Source: Elusimicrobia bacterium RIFOXYA2_FULL_50_26 (GTDB lineage: Bacteria; Elusimicrobiota; Endomicrobiia; Endomicrobiales; XYA2-FULL-47-53). Taken from it: a stretch of 32,174 nucleotides of DNA. The stretch covers positions 1 through 32,174 of the forward strand of contig MGVF01000128.1 of assembly GCA_001800355.1 (NCBI GenBank), read 5' to 3'. Positions within the stretch are counted from its first letter, which is position 1; every line of letters begins with the position of its first letter. Below, in pieces: positions 8,133-16,490 of this stretch. A program made the translations under genes and the position numbers. A model generated the notes under the pieces. The model ran no database searches and was not told the origin of the DNA. It was given only the letters and a program-made list of their open reading frames with translations.

Positions 8133-8756
8133 ATGGATAAACGTGTCAACGAGATAATCAAGCGGCTGAAAAAACAGTATCCCGGCGCTAAAACGGCGCT
8201 GAAATTTTCCAATCCGCTTGAGATTCTTGTCGCCACCATACTCTCTGCCCAATGCACCGATGCCAGGGTGAATGCGGTTACGGAAAAACTGTTCAAAAAA
8301 TACCGCGTTGCGCAGGATTACGCATCGGTTACCGTCGGAGAATTGGAGCAGGATATTCGTTCAACCGGCTTTTATCGTTCAAAAGCGAAGAATATCGCCG
8401 GAGCCGCCCGCAGGATTGTGGAAGAATTCAACGGTAAAGTTCCCGATGATATGGACAAGCTGCTATCCCTCCCCGGCGTGGCCAGGAAAACCGCGAACGT
8501 TGTGTTGGGCAACGCATTCGGTAAAGTCGAGGGTATCGTTGTAGACACGCATGTTATTCGCCTAAGCAACAGGTTGGGGCTTACATCGAATGACGATCCG
8601 GTCAAAATTGAACAGGATTTGATGAAAATAGTTCCACGCAGTAAGTGGTTTCATTTCGCGCATTTTTTGCAGGCGTTGGGACGGGACGTATGCGTCGCCC
8701 GCAACCCCCGCCACTCTGATTGCGTCCTGAAGGATATATGCCCCGGCGCAGCATAA
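8133..8756 (+). CDS. nth: Endonuclease III
   Basis: 'ILSAQCTDARVN', HhH 'LLSLPGVARKTANVVLGNAF', 'VDTHVIRLSNRLGL', C-terminal FeS-like region 'CVARNPRHSDCVLKDIC'. Confidence 0.94.
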   Translation: MDKRVNEIIKRLKKQYPGAKTALKFSNPLEILVATILSAQCTDARVNAVTEKLFKKYRVAQDYASVTVGELEQDIRSTGFYRSKAKNIAGAARRIVEEFNGKVPDDMDKLLSLPGVARKTANVVLGNAFGKVEGIVVDTHVIRLSNRLGLTSNDDPVKIEQDLMKIVPRSKWFHFAHFLQALGRDVCVARNPRHSDCVLKDICPGAA

Positions 8757-8875
8757 CATTCACGGGAATTTGACTTCATATCTTAGTTTTGTTACAATAT
8801 CCTGCGTTGATGAATGTAATGTTTCAAGCTTAATGCCGGCGGTAATAATGTCGCAAATTCAGGGGGAAAAGGACA

Positions 8876-9151
8876 ATGTTCATGGATACCGTAATAATTG
8901 TGTCGGTGATAGTTGTAGCTCTGGGAATACTGGCTGGCATTGCTTTTTTTATTTTGACGCTGATACAGGTGCGCCGCACCGCACGGCAGGCTGAAGAACT
9001 TCTGAAACTGTTGCGCGAAGATATGGGCATAATAAACCGCATCACGGGAAGCATCGCATATTTTACGCAGAAACTGAATTCACCCGCAATCAAATTCGGC
9101 GCCATACTAAGCGGGCTTGTATCGTTCATGCTTAAACGCCGTAAAAGTTAA
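8876..9151 (+). CDS. Small membrane protein, DUF948-like
   Basis: One N-terminal TM helix followed by an amphipathic region ('LIQVRRTARQAEELLKLLRED'). SD-like aggggg upstream. Confidence 0.55.
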   Translation: MFMDTVIIVSVIVVALGILAGIAFFILTLIQVRRTARQAEELLKLLREDMGIINRITGSIAYFTQKLNSPAIKFGAILSGLVSFMLKRRKS

Positions 9152-9154
9152 TAT

Positions 9155-9283
9155 TGATGTTACGCAGCGTGTCATTGCGAGAAGCTTGGCGACGAAGCAA
9201 TCTCGTCGTTTTGATACGAAACAGCAAGATTGCTTCGCTTCGCTCGCAATGACAGCAGCTTTGGCGTTTCTTGCGTAACATCA
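9155..9283. repeat. Palindromic element, family 1 copy 2
   Basis: Perfect 12-bp terminal inverted repeat TGATGTTACGCA / TGCGTAACATCA around the core GTCATTGCGAG...CTCGCAATGAC (9171-9253). Confidence 0.85.
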
Positions 9284-9311
9284 GTTAATAGTCATATTGA
9301 AGGAGGGAACA

Positions 9312-9563
9312 ATGGCTGATTCATCAAATACTGGCGAGATTTTGTTGGCTTTTCTGGTTGGCGGGCTGGTTGGCACGGCAGTGGGGCTTTTATATGCCCC
9401 GAGGCCTGGCAAGGAAACACGCCAGCGGCTCAAAGGGCTTACCGACGACATTTCCGAGCGCATAAAAACCATGAGCGAAGACGTAAAAGAACGCGCGGAA
9501 CATGCCGTCTCCGAAGCAAAAGAAAAGATTTTCCATCATAAAAACGAGACGGAAGAAGCCTGA
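9312..9563 (+). CDS. YtxH domain-containing protein
   Basis: 'ILLAFLVGGLVGTAVGLLYAPRPGKETRQRLKGLTDD' is characteristic of YtxH. Strong SD aggaggg before ATG 9312. Confidence 0.88.
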   Translation: MADSSNTGEILLAFLVGGLVGTAVGLLYAPRPGKETRQRLKGLTDDISERIKTMSEDVKERAEHAVSEAKEKIFHHKNETEEA

Positions 9564-9597
9564 CACACCTATTGATATAAAAATCGGTTATGGAAAT

Positions 9598-9670
9598 GCT
9601 GGGGTAGCTCAGTTGGTAGAGCACAGGTCTGAAAAACCTGGTGTCGACAGTTCAATTCTGTCCCCCAGCA
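9598..9670 (+). tRNA. tRNA-Phe (GAA)
   Basis: Acceptor GCTGGGG/CCCCAGC, D-arm AGCTCAGTTGGTAGAGC, anticodon stem-loop CAGGT-CTGAAAA-ACCTG, T-arm GACAG-TTCAATT-CTGTC. Confidence 0.95.
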
Positions 9671-9710
9671 TTTTTTTACAGCAACAGTCCTCAGTACACT
9701 CACTGTTTAC

Positions 9711-9840
9711 TGATGTTACGCAGCGTGTCATTGCGAGGAGCCTTCGCGACGAAGCAATCTCGTCGTTTTGATACGAAACAGCAAGATTGCTTCGCTTCGC
9801 TCGCAATGACAGCAACTTTGGCATTTCTTGAGTAACATCA
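9711..9840. repeat. Palindromic element, family 1 copy 3, between the two tRNAs
   Basis: TGATGTTACGCA ... TGAGTAACATCA (one TIR mismatch) around the core at 9727-9810. Closely similar to copy 2. Confidence 0.85.
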
Positions 9841-9858
9841 GTGGATCACTGAAAAAAC

Positions 9859-9930
9859 GCCGGGGTAGCTCAGTGGTAGAGCAACGGTTTCGTAAACCGT
9901 AGGCCGTGGGTTCAAATCCCATCCCCGGCT
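9859..9930 (+). tRNA. tRNA-Thr (CGT)
   Basis: Acceptor GCCGGGG/CCCCGGC, D-arm AGCTCAGTGGTAGAGC, anticodon stem-loop ACGGT-TTCGTAA-ACCGT, T-arm GTGGG-TTCAAAT-CCCAT. Confidence 0.93.
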
Positions 9931-9940
9931 TGCCAATAGT

Positions 9941-10909
9941 ATGATAAAAAAAGTTTTAACAATTTTCTTCCTTACGGTATTCCCATTCATCCCCGCATAT
10001 CCATCATCCCCCGGCACAAGTATATTCAATTTTTTAAAAATTAATCCTTCGCCGCGCACGGCTGCTATCGCCGATGTTAATGGCATAGCCTCTTCCCAGG
10101 CGCTTTCAAATAATCCTGCCATTATCCCCTGGCTTAAAAGCAGCGAATTATCCATCGCTCACCTGGCCTATGTTGCGGACTTAAGTTACAGCCAGGCAAA
10201 TTACGTCCACTCGTTTAATAAGAAATCCGCGCTTGGCATTTCACTCGGCTACCTGGGAGCAGGGACGATGACGCGCACCGTATACTCCGCTTCCGACGTC
10301 AACGAGTTTTCGGAAACCGGGACTTTCGGAGCATCCGACATGCTGCTGACACTGGCTTACGGACGGCGGCCGACACGGTATTTTTCTTACGGCGTAAACG
10401 TTAAGGTTGTAAGGGAATCAATTGATGATACCAGCGCCGACGGTGTTTTATTGTCGGCAGGCGGTTATTCCGTTACCCCGCGAACAGCTAAAAAAACAAC
10501 ATTTTCGACGTATAATAAGAACTCCTACCCTAATGGCGAATGGATGTTCGGTTTCGGGGTTTTCAACGTGGGGCCGGCGATAAAAAACATGAATGCTCCA
10601 ATGGGCGGTTTCTTAAACCTTGGCACATCGTTTGCCCGCGGTTCAGCCTGGTATGCGGAACTTGCGGTTTACGCAGACGAGGCTCACCAACTGCGGACCG
10701 GTTTTGAAATTGCCGTAGCCGATCCGGTTCAACTTCGCCTCGGCTACCGCTATCAATTCAAGGATCCGGGGCTTGGCCTTCCAATAACCGGCGGTATAGG
10801 CATAAACATCGGAACACTGTCTTTCGATTACGGCTGGGTACCCTACGGCGACCTGGGCCAAACCCACCGGCTCGCAATAACCACAAGATTCCCGAATGGG
10901 ACGAAGTAA
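9941..10909 (+). CDS. PorV/PorQ (UPF0164)-like outer membrane protein
   Basis: Signal peptide, then 'FLKINPSPRTAAIADVNGIASSQALSNNPA...ELSIAHLAYVADLSYSQANYVHSF' and C-terminal beta-rich 'GGIGINIGTLSFDYGWVPYGDLGQTHRLAITTRF'. Confidence 0.82.
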   Translation: MIKKVLTIFFLTVFPFIPAYPSSPGTSIFNFLKINPSPRTAAIADVNGIASSQALSNNPAIIPWLKSSELSIAHLAYVADLSYSQANYVHSFNKKSALGISLGYLGAGTMTRTVYSASDVNEFSETGTFGASDMLLTLAYGRRPTRYFSYGVNVKVVRESIDDTSADGVLLSAGGYSVTPRTAKKTTFSTYNKNSYPNGEWMFGFGVFNVGPAIKNMNAPMGGFLNLGTSFARGSAWYAELAVYADEAHQLRTGFEIAVADPVQLRLGYRYQFKDPGLGLPITGGIGINIGTLSFDYGWVPYGDLGQTHRLAITTRFPNGTK

Positions 10910-10926
10910 AGCAGTAAAATAAGCAT

Positions 10927-11052
10927 GTGTCTCTTCAGCAGTTTGCGGTCATTGCGAGCGAGAGCGAAGCAATCTCGAAGTTGCTTCTGATGAAAAGCGA
11001 GATTGCCGCGCCCTTTGGGCTCGCAATGACCGCAAAAAATGAATTATGACAC
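10927..11052. repeat. Palindromic element, family 1 copy 4
   Basis: GTGTCTCTTCAGCAGTTTGCGGTCATTGCGAGCGAGAGCGAAGCAATCTC ... GAGATTGCCGCGCCCTTTGGGCTCGCAATGACCGCAAA...GACAC. Confidence 0.8.
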
Positions 11053-11075
11053 AGCTTGGAAGCAGCCAATTTCTT

Positions 11076-11163
11076 GTCATTGCGAGGAACGAAGTGACGA
11101 AGCAATCTCGTCTTTTATCATCGTCAAACAACAAGATTGCTTCGGCCATGGCCTCGCAATGAC
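11076..11163. repeat. Palindromic element, family 1 copy 5, adjacent to copy 4
   Basis: GTCATTGCGAGGAACGAAGTGACGAAGCAATCTC ... AAGATTGCTTCGGCCATGGCCTCGCAATGAC. Both copies 4 and 5 are followed by near-identical 'CGAAAAAATGAATTATG'. Confidence 0.8.
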
Positions 11164-11215
11164 CGAAAAAATGAATTATGGAACAGTATGGCAGATAAGC
11201 TCCTGCCATTAGTTT

Positions 11216-11521
11216 ATGACAAAACAGTACTACGTATACTTTATGGCAAATGCATCAAACACTGTTGTTTATACCGGAGTTACAAGCAACCTGATTAAAC
11301 GAATCTATGAACATAAAAATAAACTGGTTGAAGGATTTACAAAAAGATACAACATCCATAAACTTGTTTATTACGAAATCTTTGCTGACATAGAGAACGC
11401 TATTAAACGGGAAAAACAAATCAAAGGCGGATCGAGATCAAAAAAGGAAGCTCATATATCTTTACAGAATCCTGAATGGAAAGATTTATACGACGAGATT
11501 GCTTCGCTATGCTCGCAATGA
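11216..11521 (+). CDS. GIY-YIG nuclease family protein
   Basis: 'YYVYFMANASNTVVYTGVTSNLIKRIYEHKNKLVEGFTKRYNIHKLVYYEIF...AIKREKQIKGG...NPEWKDLYDEI'. Confidence 0.92.
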   Translation: MTKQYYVYFMANASNTVVYTGVTSNLIKRIYEHKNKLVEGFTKRYNIHKLVYYEIFADIENAIKREKQIKGGSRSKKEAHISLQNPEWKDLYDEIASLCSQ

Positions 11522-11522
11522 C
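11495..11522. repeat. Family 1 half-element (right arm only) within the 3' end of the GIY-YIG ORF
   Basis: GAGATTGCTTCGCTATGCTCGCAATGAC matches the right arm of family 1 and encodes the last residues EIASLCSQ plus the stop. Confidence 0.75.
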
Positions 11523-11581
11523 ACGGTGCGTAATATCGTGTGGCAATATATGCACTTGGTTTTGGGGAAGGAATTAATAAT

Positions 11582-13828
11582 ATGGCGGTAACTATTTCAA
11601 GACAACCGGAAAATAAAATAATTGGAATTGCCGACAAGATAATGTTGTACGGGTTGCCCATACTTTATTTTCTTATCTCGATCGCTTTTTACCTGCGCAC
11701 GTACGATTCCGCGCAAATAAAGATAACGCTAATCCAGATAGGCGGAACCATCCTTGTCGCGGCCTGGTTGATAAAGCTTATAGAAGAAAACGGGTGGAGT
11801 TTTTATAAGAAAAACATGGCAGTCGTCCTTCCGCTGTTGGCGTTCCTGGTTTCCGGAATTATTTCATATATTTACTCGCCTTTCACTTATGCAAGCGGCA
11901 ACGAGCTTATACGCCGCGTTTTTTACATGTGCATGGCTCTTATCGCCATCAAAGAGTTCAACAGTGAGGATAAACTGCGCCGGTTGTTCGGCTGGCTGAT
12001 GTTTGCAACATTCGTGGCTACCCTTTACGGCGTAGTTCAATATCTGGATACGCGCTATTTCCCGCGGCCGCCCGAGCCGGGACTTGACCCTTTTATATGG
12101 CGGTTCGCCTTCGGGGGGCGTATTTTTTCCACGTTCGGCAATCCCAACTTTTTTGGAGATTTTCTAGTTGTCATGAGTCCGCTTGTGCTGGCTTTATTTA
12201 TCAAAAAGCGCAGGTTTTTTCTGATTGTCGCCTGGTTGTTAATCGCTTTTAACACTTACCATACCGGCTCAAAAGGCGCATGGCTTGGTTTTGGCGCGGG
12301 GCTTGCCGCTTTTACATTTCTCTCAATCGCTTTTTTCCTGCCCGCGAAAAATGAAAAAATCAAAAAGTTTATACTTATTACGTTGTTTGTTTCACTGCTG
12401 CTCGTGGGGTACAACATATATACTGCGCTGATGGGAAGAACGGACAGCGCGTCTTTCCGTTTGTTCACGTGGATATCAACCTTTGAAATGATAAAAACGA
12501 ACCCGGTGATCGGAACCGGCATCGGCTCATTTTACGTTACCTACCCGGCATGGAGGCGGCCGCAGATATTTTATATCGAAGGGCGCCACAACACTGAAAC
12601 CGACCACCCTGAAAATGAATACCTCGAGGTCTGGTATGACGAGGGCATTATCGGCATAGGGATATTCCTGTGGCTTTTATCGGCCTTCTTGCTGGCGGGA
12701 TTCAGAAACCTGCGCACCCTCAGCAAAACAACTGATAAAACAAAAAACGATTTGCGGCCTTATTATCTGCTTGGCTTGTTAACCGCCCTTATCGCCCAGC
12801 TTGCGCATAATACGGTATGCGTTTCGCTGCGCTTTGTTTCCTCAGGCATATTTTTGTGGCTGTTGGTGGGGCTTATCGGGGCCATAAGCATTCATTACCC
12901 GTCGCCGCAACTGCCTGATAACACCGAACCGCCCCGCCTGCCTCCGTTTTTTAAAAGAGGGGCGCAATACCTGGTTGCGGCCGTGGCGGTATATTTCATT
13001 ATTATGTTTTACGGATTTTTCCAGGCGGATATAAATCACAACATGGCTATTTTCTATTCCAAGCAGGGGCAGTGGCCCCAGGCTCTGGATTATTACACGA
13101 CCGTAACAAAGCAGAACCCGTCGTTCATAATGTCGCATTATTTCATGGGTAACGTTTACAACGACCGCTGGACGGAAGGAGATGCCGAGCGTTCCATAGA
13201 AAAATATAACGACGTATGGAAGCTGGCGCCGAATTACGTGCAGTCCCATCACCAGGCGGGATTGATATTCCTTAAATGGGGCGAAGACGAAAAACGCAAA
13301 GCCGACGAAGCCCGCAGGAGCGGGGATAATAAATCGGCGGAAGAACATGACAAAAAGAAACTGGAACTATGGAACAGGGCGCTGTCCGAGTTCGAGCGTT
13401 ATCGCAATATAGACCCTATTTTCCCTTTGAATTACTATCGCATGGCATGGGTTTACATGCAACTGGGACAGCCCGAAAAAGCCGAGGAAATGTATCTCGC
13501 GCACCTTGAATTCCCTGAAAAACTTAAGCAACCGCCCCATAATGCGTGGGTTGAAGATTGGGCGCCGCGCCGTGGTTCCGAATATGCGGAAACAAGCATG
13601 AATATCGGCAATATCCGTTTCATGCGCAACGATCTGGATGGCGCGTTCAAATACTATGAACTGGCCTTGCGGCTTGATCCGAAGTCCGTCAGCGCTATGA
13701 AAAACCTCGCCGTAGTATACGGGCGCAGGGGAAAGATGCAGGAGGCCACGGACATGTGGAATAAGGTGCGCGCAATCGCTCCTAACGACCCCGATGTTCA
13801 AAAAGTCTTCGGCCTTTCCAGAAATTAG
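11582..13828 (+). CDS. O-antigen ligase/polymerase-like membrane protein with C-terminal TPR repeats
   Basis: Multiple TM segments, 'STFGNPNFFGDFLVVMSPL', 'GTGIGSFYVTYP...DHPENEYLEVWYDEGIIGIGIFLWLL', C-terminal TPR-like repeats. ATG 11582 preferred over GTG 11540. Confidence 0.85.
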   Translation: MAVTISRQPENKIIGIADKIMLYGLPILYFLISIAFYLRTYDSAQIKITLIQIGGTILVAAWLIKLIEENGWSFYKKNMAVVLPLLAFLVSGIISYIYSPFTYASGNELIRRVFYMCMALIAIKEFNSEDKLRRLFGWLMFATFVATLYGVVQYLDTRYFPRPPEPGLDPFIWRFAFGGRIFSTFGNPNFFGDFLVVMSPLVLALFIKKRRFFLIVAWLLIAFNTYHTGSKGAWLGFGAGLAAFTFLSIAFFLPAKNEKIKKFILITLFVSLLLVGYNIYTALMGRTDSASFRLFTWISTFEMIKTNPVIGTGIGSFYVTYPAWRRPQIFYIEGRHNTETDHPENEYLEVWYDEGIIGIGIFLWLLSAFLLAGFRNLRTLSKTTDKTKNDLRPYYLLGLLTALIAQLAHNTVCVSLRFVSSGIFLWLLVGLIGAISIHYPSPQLPDNTEPPRLPPFFKRGAQYLVAAVAVYFIIMFYGFFQADINHNMAIFYSKQGQWPQALDYYTTVTKQNPSFIMSHYFMGNVYNDRWTEGDAERSIEKYNDVWKLAPNYVQSHHQAGLIFLKWGEDEKRKADEARRSGDNKSAEEHDKKKLELWNRALSEFERYRNIDPIFPLNYYRMAWVYMQLGQPEKAEEMYLAHLEFPEKLKQPPHNAWVEDWAPRRGSEYAETSMNIGNIRFMRNDLDGAFKYYELALRLDPKSVSAMKNLAVVYGRRGKMQEATDMWNKVRAIAPNDPDVQKVFGLSRN

Positions 13829-13833
13829 ATAAC

Positions 13834-16194
13834 ATGAAACGTCTTTTTAGTTTCTTAATATTATTTTTACTGGTAGTCCCGCCTCTTATATTTTTTACCG
13901 ACCTGACGCGAAATCCCTATTATTTCCAGATAGTGCTGGTCAATGCGGGAACGGTTATCCTGTGGATGCTTTGGCTATACAACGGCATTGCAAATAAAAA
14001 ACTGGCCTGTCCCACAACCCCGCTGGACATTCCAATGTGGTCATTCCTGGCCGTGGCAACGCTTTCATGGGCGGTAATGTTCGTGATAAACCTGCCGCAT
14101 CCCTACATGAAATACGGCGTGTATAATGAAGGCCTTAAGCGCTGGCTGTTCCTGCTTGTAAACTCGATACTTGTCTATTACATGGCCGTCAATTTCATAG
14201 ACGATTCAAATCGCCGCCGCATGATACTGGCTGTTTTATGGACTGGTTTTATCGCGTCGGTTTACGGCATACTTCAGTACTTCGGCATAGAGCTGATATG
14301 GCCGCACGTTCTTAACCCTTATGGAACAAGAAGCGTGTCCACCTTCGGAAATCCAAACTTTCTTTCGCCTTATCTTGTGATGCTTTTCCCGTTGTTATTC
14401 GTCTACTATATACAGGCGGCGAATGCCGCCAAACGCTTTTTTTACCTTTTGTTTTTCGGGGTTTACCTGGGCGTGCTTATATGCACGCTCACGCGCTCGT
14501 CATGGCTTGGATTTGCTTCTTCGATGGCTGTTACAATCGGGGCAATCGCCATATTCGAGAGGCAGTTGCTTATAACGCGATGGAAACATATCGTTATACC
14601 CATTGCCGTATCCCTGTTGATAGTTTTCTTCTGGCCTAAAAGCGGAACGGGCGGCGGCTCGGTAGTAATGGATCGTATTGCCGAAACCGCTATCGCAAAA
14701 AAAACATATTACGGCTCATGGCACCAGCGCCGCCTGATATGGTCATGCGCATGGCACATGGTTATGGAGTATCCCGCACTGGGCCGGGGTTGGGGCTGTT
14801 TTGAGCTGTTCTACCCGTCCTACCAGGGCAGGCACCTTTTCATGGAGGCATACGTCAGCTTCCGCACACATGCCAATAACGCGCATAACGAGATGCTTGA
14901 AATCTGGTCGCAAACCGGTATAGCCGGTTTCGGTGTATATCTGTGGCTGCTTTTTACCCTGTTTTCATACGCCCTGTTCCTTGTAAAAAATCTGACGGGA
15001 GAAAAGAAGCTGCTTGCCATTGCGCTAACCGCATCCGTTGTGGGTATGCTTACCGATAACCTGTTAAACGTTTCACTGCATTTCGCAATCCCCGCATTTT
15101 TGTACTGGTGGAACATAGGGTTGCTCGCAGGGCTGGGGGTGGTTGAAAAGAAAACCATAAACATCGGCTCAACGGCCGCGCGCGGCGCCGTTATCGTACT
15201 GATAATTTTCGGCGGGGCGCTGGTGGTGCGTTATGCCGCCAATTTTGCCGGCGAAATACACTATTTCTCGGGCTTCAAACATTCCAAACGCGACAATCTG
15301 CCGGCGGCTACAGCCGAACTTGAGGCCGCGCATCGGTTACAGCGGTTGGAAGTTAATAACAATTATGAGCTGGCAAACGCATACGCCCGTACCCAAAACA
15401 GGGAAAAAGCGCTGGAAATGTACAAAGAATCATTACGCGCAAACGCAGGCTATGACGAGATCTATTTCAACCTGGCTACCGTGCTGGCGCAAAGCGGTAA
15501 AATAACCGATGCGACTATCGAATACACGCGTTCCATCTATATAAACCCTCTTTCCCCGGAGTCTTACAACGCGCTGGGAAGCATATTTTTGCAATCGCCG
15601 GAACTCTATGCGCGCGCCGGTGTGGAGTTGTTCAAGCAATGCCTGCACTTTTTCCCGCGCAACAAGGAGATATGGAATAACCTGGGTTATCTTTATACCC
15701 GCCTTGACCGTAATGAGGAAGCCCTGGACGCCTATAAAAAAGCCTATGAAATAGATCCTGATTTTGAACTTGCAAAGAAGAATCTTAAGATAACGCTTGC
15801 CCGACTGGGGCGCAATGACGGCGCGTTAAACGAGATAGAAAACCTTTTCAGGGCGGTGGAAGCCGATATTGTGTCTAAAAACTGGCAGGCGGCGCTATCC
15901 CGGTGTGAAAAGCTTGTGAGCCTCGCCCCGGGCAGCTTCAAGGCGCATTTTTACCTGGGTAACATCTATTTCACATTGGGAAGGACGGCCGATGCATTCA
16001 ACGAATACAAAACAGCCCTTTCTTTTGACCCGAAAAACACTTCCGTGATGGTCAACATGGGGCTGGTTTATTACGAAACAAAACAATATGAAGCCGCCCG
16101 GCAGGTATTCCAGCAGGTGCTGGGCATAACCCCCGATAATGCGTTTGCAAAGGACAAACTCCAACAAATTAACGCAATGCCTGTAACTAAATAA
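13834..16194 (+). CDS. O-antigen ligase/polymerase-like membrane protein with C-terminal TPR repeats (tandem paralogue)
   Basis: 'STFGNPNFLSPYLVMLFPLL', 'GRGWGCFELFYPSY...NNAHNEMLEIWSQTGIAGFGVYLWLL', several TPRs such as 'EIWNNLGYLYTRLDRNEEALDAYKKAYEIDPDF'. Confidence 0.86.
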   Translation: MKRLFSFLILFLLVVPPLIFFTDLTRNPYYFQIVLVNAGTVILWMLWLYNGIANKKLACPTTPLDIPMWSFLAVATLSWAVMFVINLPHPYMKYGVYNEGLKRWLFLLVNSILVYYMAVNFIDDSNRRRMILAVLWTGFIASVYGILQYFGIELIWPHVLNPYGTRSVSTFGNPNFLSPYLVMLFPLLFVYYIQAANAAKRFFYLLFFGVYLGVLICTLTRSSWLGFASSMAVTIGAIAIFERQLLITRWKHIVIPIAVSLLIVFFWPKSGTGGGSVVMDRIAETAIAKKTYYGSWHQRRLIWSCAWHMVMEYPALGRGWGCFELFYPSYQGRHLFMEAYVSFRTHANNAHNEMLEIWSQTGIAGFGVYLWLLFTLFSYALFLVKNLTGEKKLLAIALTASVVGMLTDNLLNVSLHFAIPAFLYWWNIGLLAGLGVVEKKTINIGSTAARGAVIVLIIFGGALVVRYAANFAGEIHYFSGFKHSKRDNLPAATAELEAAHRLQRLEVNNNYELANAYARTQNREKALEMYKESLRANAGYDEIYFNLATVLAQSGKITDATIEYTRSIYINPLSPESYNALGSIFLQSPELYARAGVELFKQCLHFFPRNKEIWNNLGYLYTRLDRNEEALDAYKKAYEIDPDFELAKKNLKITLARLGRNDGALNEIENLFRAVEADIVSKNWQAALSRCEKLVSLAPGSFKAHFYLGNIYFTLGRTADAFNEYKTALSFDPKNTSVMVNMGLVYYETKQYEAARQVFQQVLGITPDNAFAKDKLQQINAMPVTK

Positions 16195-16239
16195 ATAATT
16201 TTGCTATAATTTGTTGGATTATACACTTGGTTTTGTCTC

Positions 16240-16433
16240 AATGCCGTTTAGTTAAAACTTTTGTTCTTAAAACACGATTCATTTTTTTAGCTCAAGTTCC
16301 TTCTCCCCGCGGGGAGAAGGACAGGATGAGGGGGAAATCGTCGCAATATTGAACAACCCCTCACCTTAATCCTCTCCCCGGAGGGGAGAGGAAACTGATT
16401 TGGTGAAGATAAAAAACTTAACTAAACGGCATT
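16240..16433. repeat. Palindromic element, family 2 copy 1 (MITE-like)
   Basis: Perfect 16-bp terminal inverted repeat AATGCCGTTTAGTTAA / TTAACTAAACGGCATT flanking hairpins CCTTCTCCCCGCGGGGAGAAGG and CCTCTCCCCGGAGGGGAGAGG. Confidence 0.85.
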
Positions 16434-16490
16434 ACTGCTAAACGCTGAAGAGACACAATTTTTCAAAGTTATATACCTGGAGGTTTTCCG

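Noticed and set aside
8770-8994. 74-aa ORF upstream of the DUF948-like gene
   Set aside because: Overlaps the better-supported frame at 8876; no SD or motif.
9671-9680. T-rich stretch after tRNA-Phe as a terminator
   Set aside because: No clear preceding GC stem other than the tRNA itself; not enough evidence.
9609-9824. 71-aa minus-strand ORF 'LLSLRAKRSNLAVSYQNDEIASSRRLLAMTRC'
   Set aside because: Translation of the palindromic element and tRNA-Phe, not a protein gene.
9155-9840. Possible CRISPR array from recurring repeats
   Set aside because: Copies are about 130 bp, palindromic, separated by genes, and lack regular spacers or cas genes.
10949-11209. 86-aa minus-strand ORF with 'HCEAMAEAILLF'
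   Set aside because: Translation of palindromic copies 4 and 5.
13367-13801. 144-aa minus-strand ORF
   Set aside because: Antisense to the TPR region; no motif.
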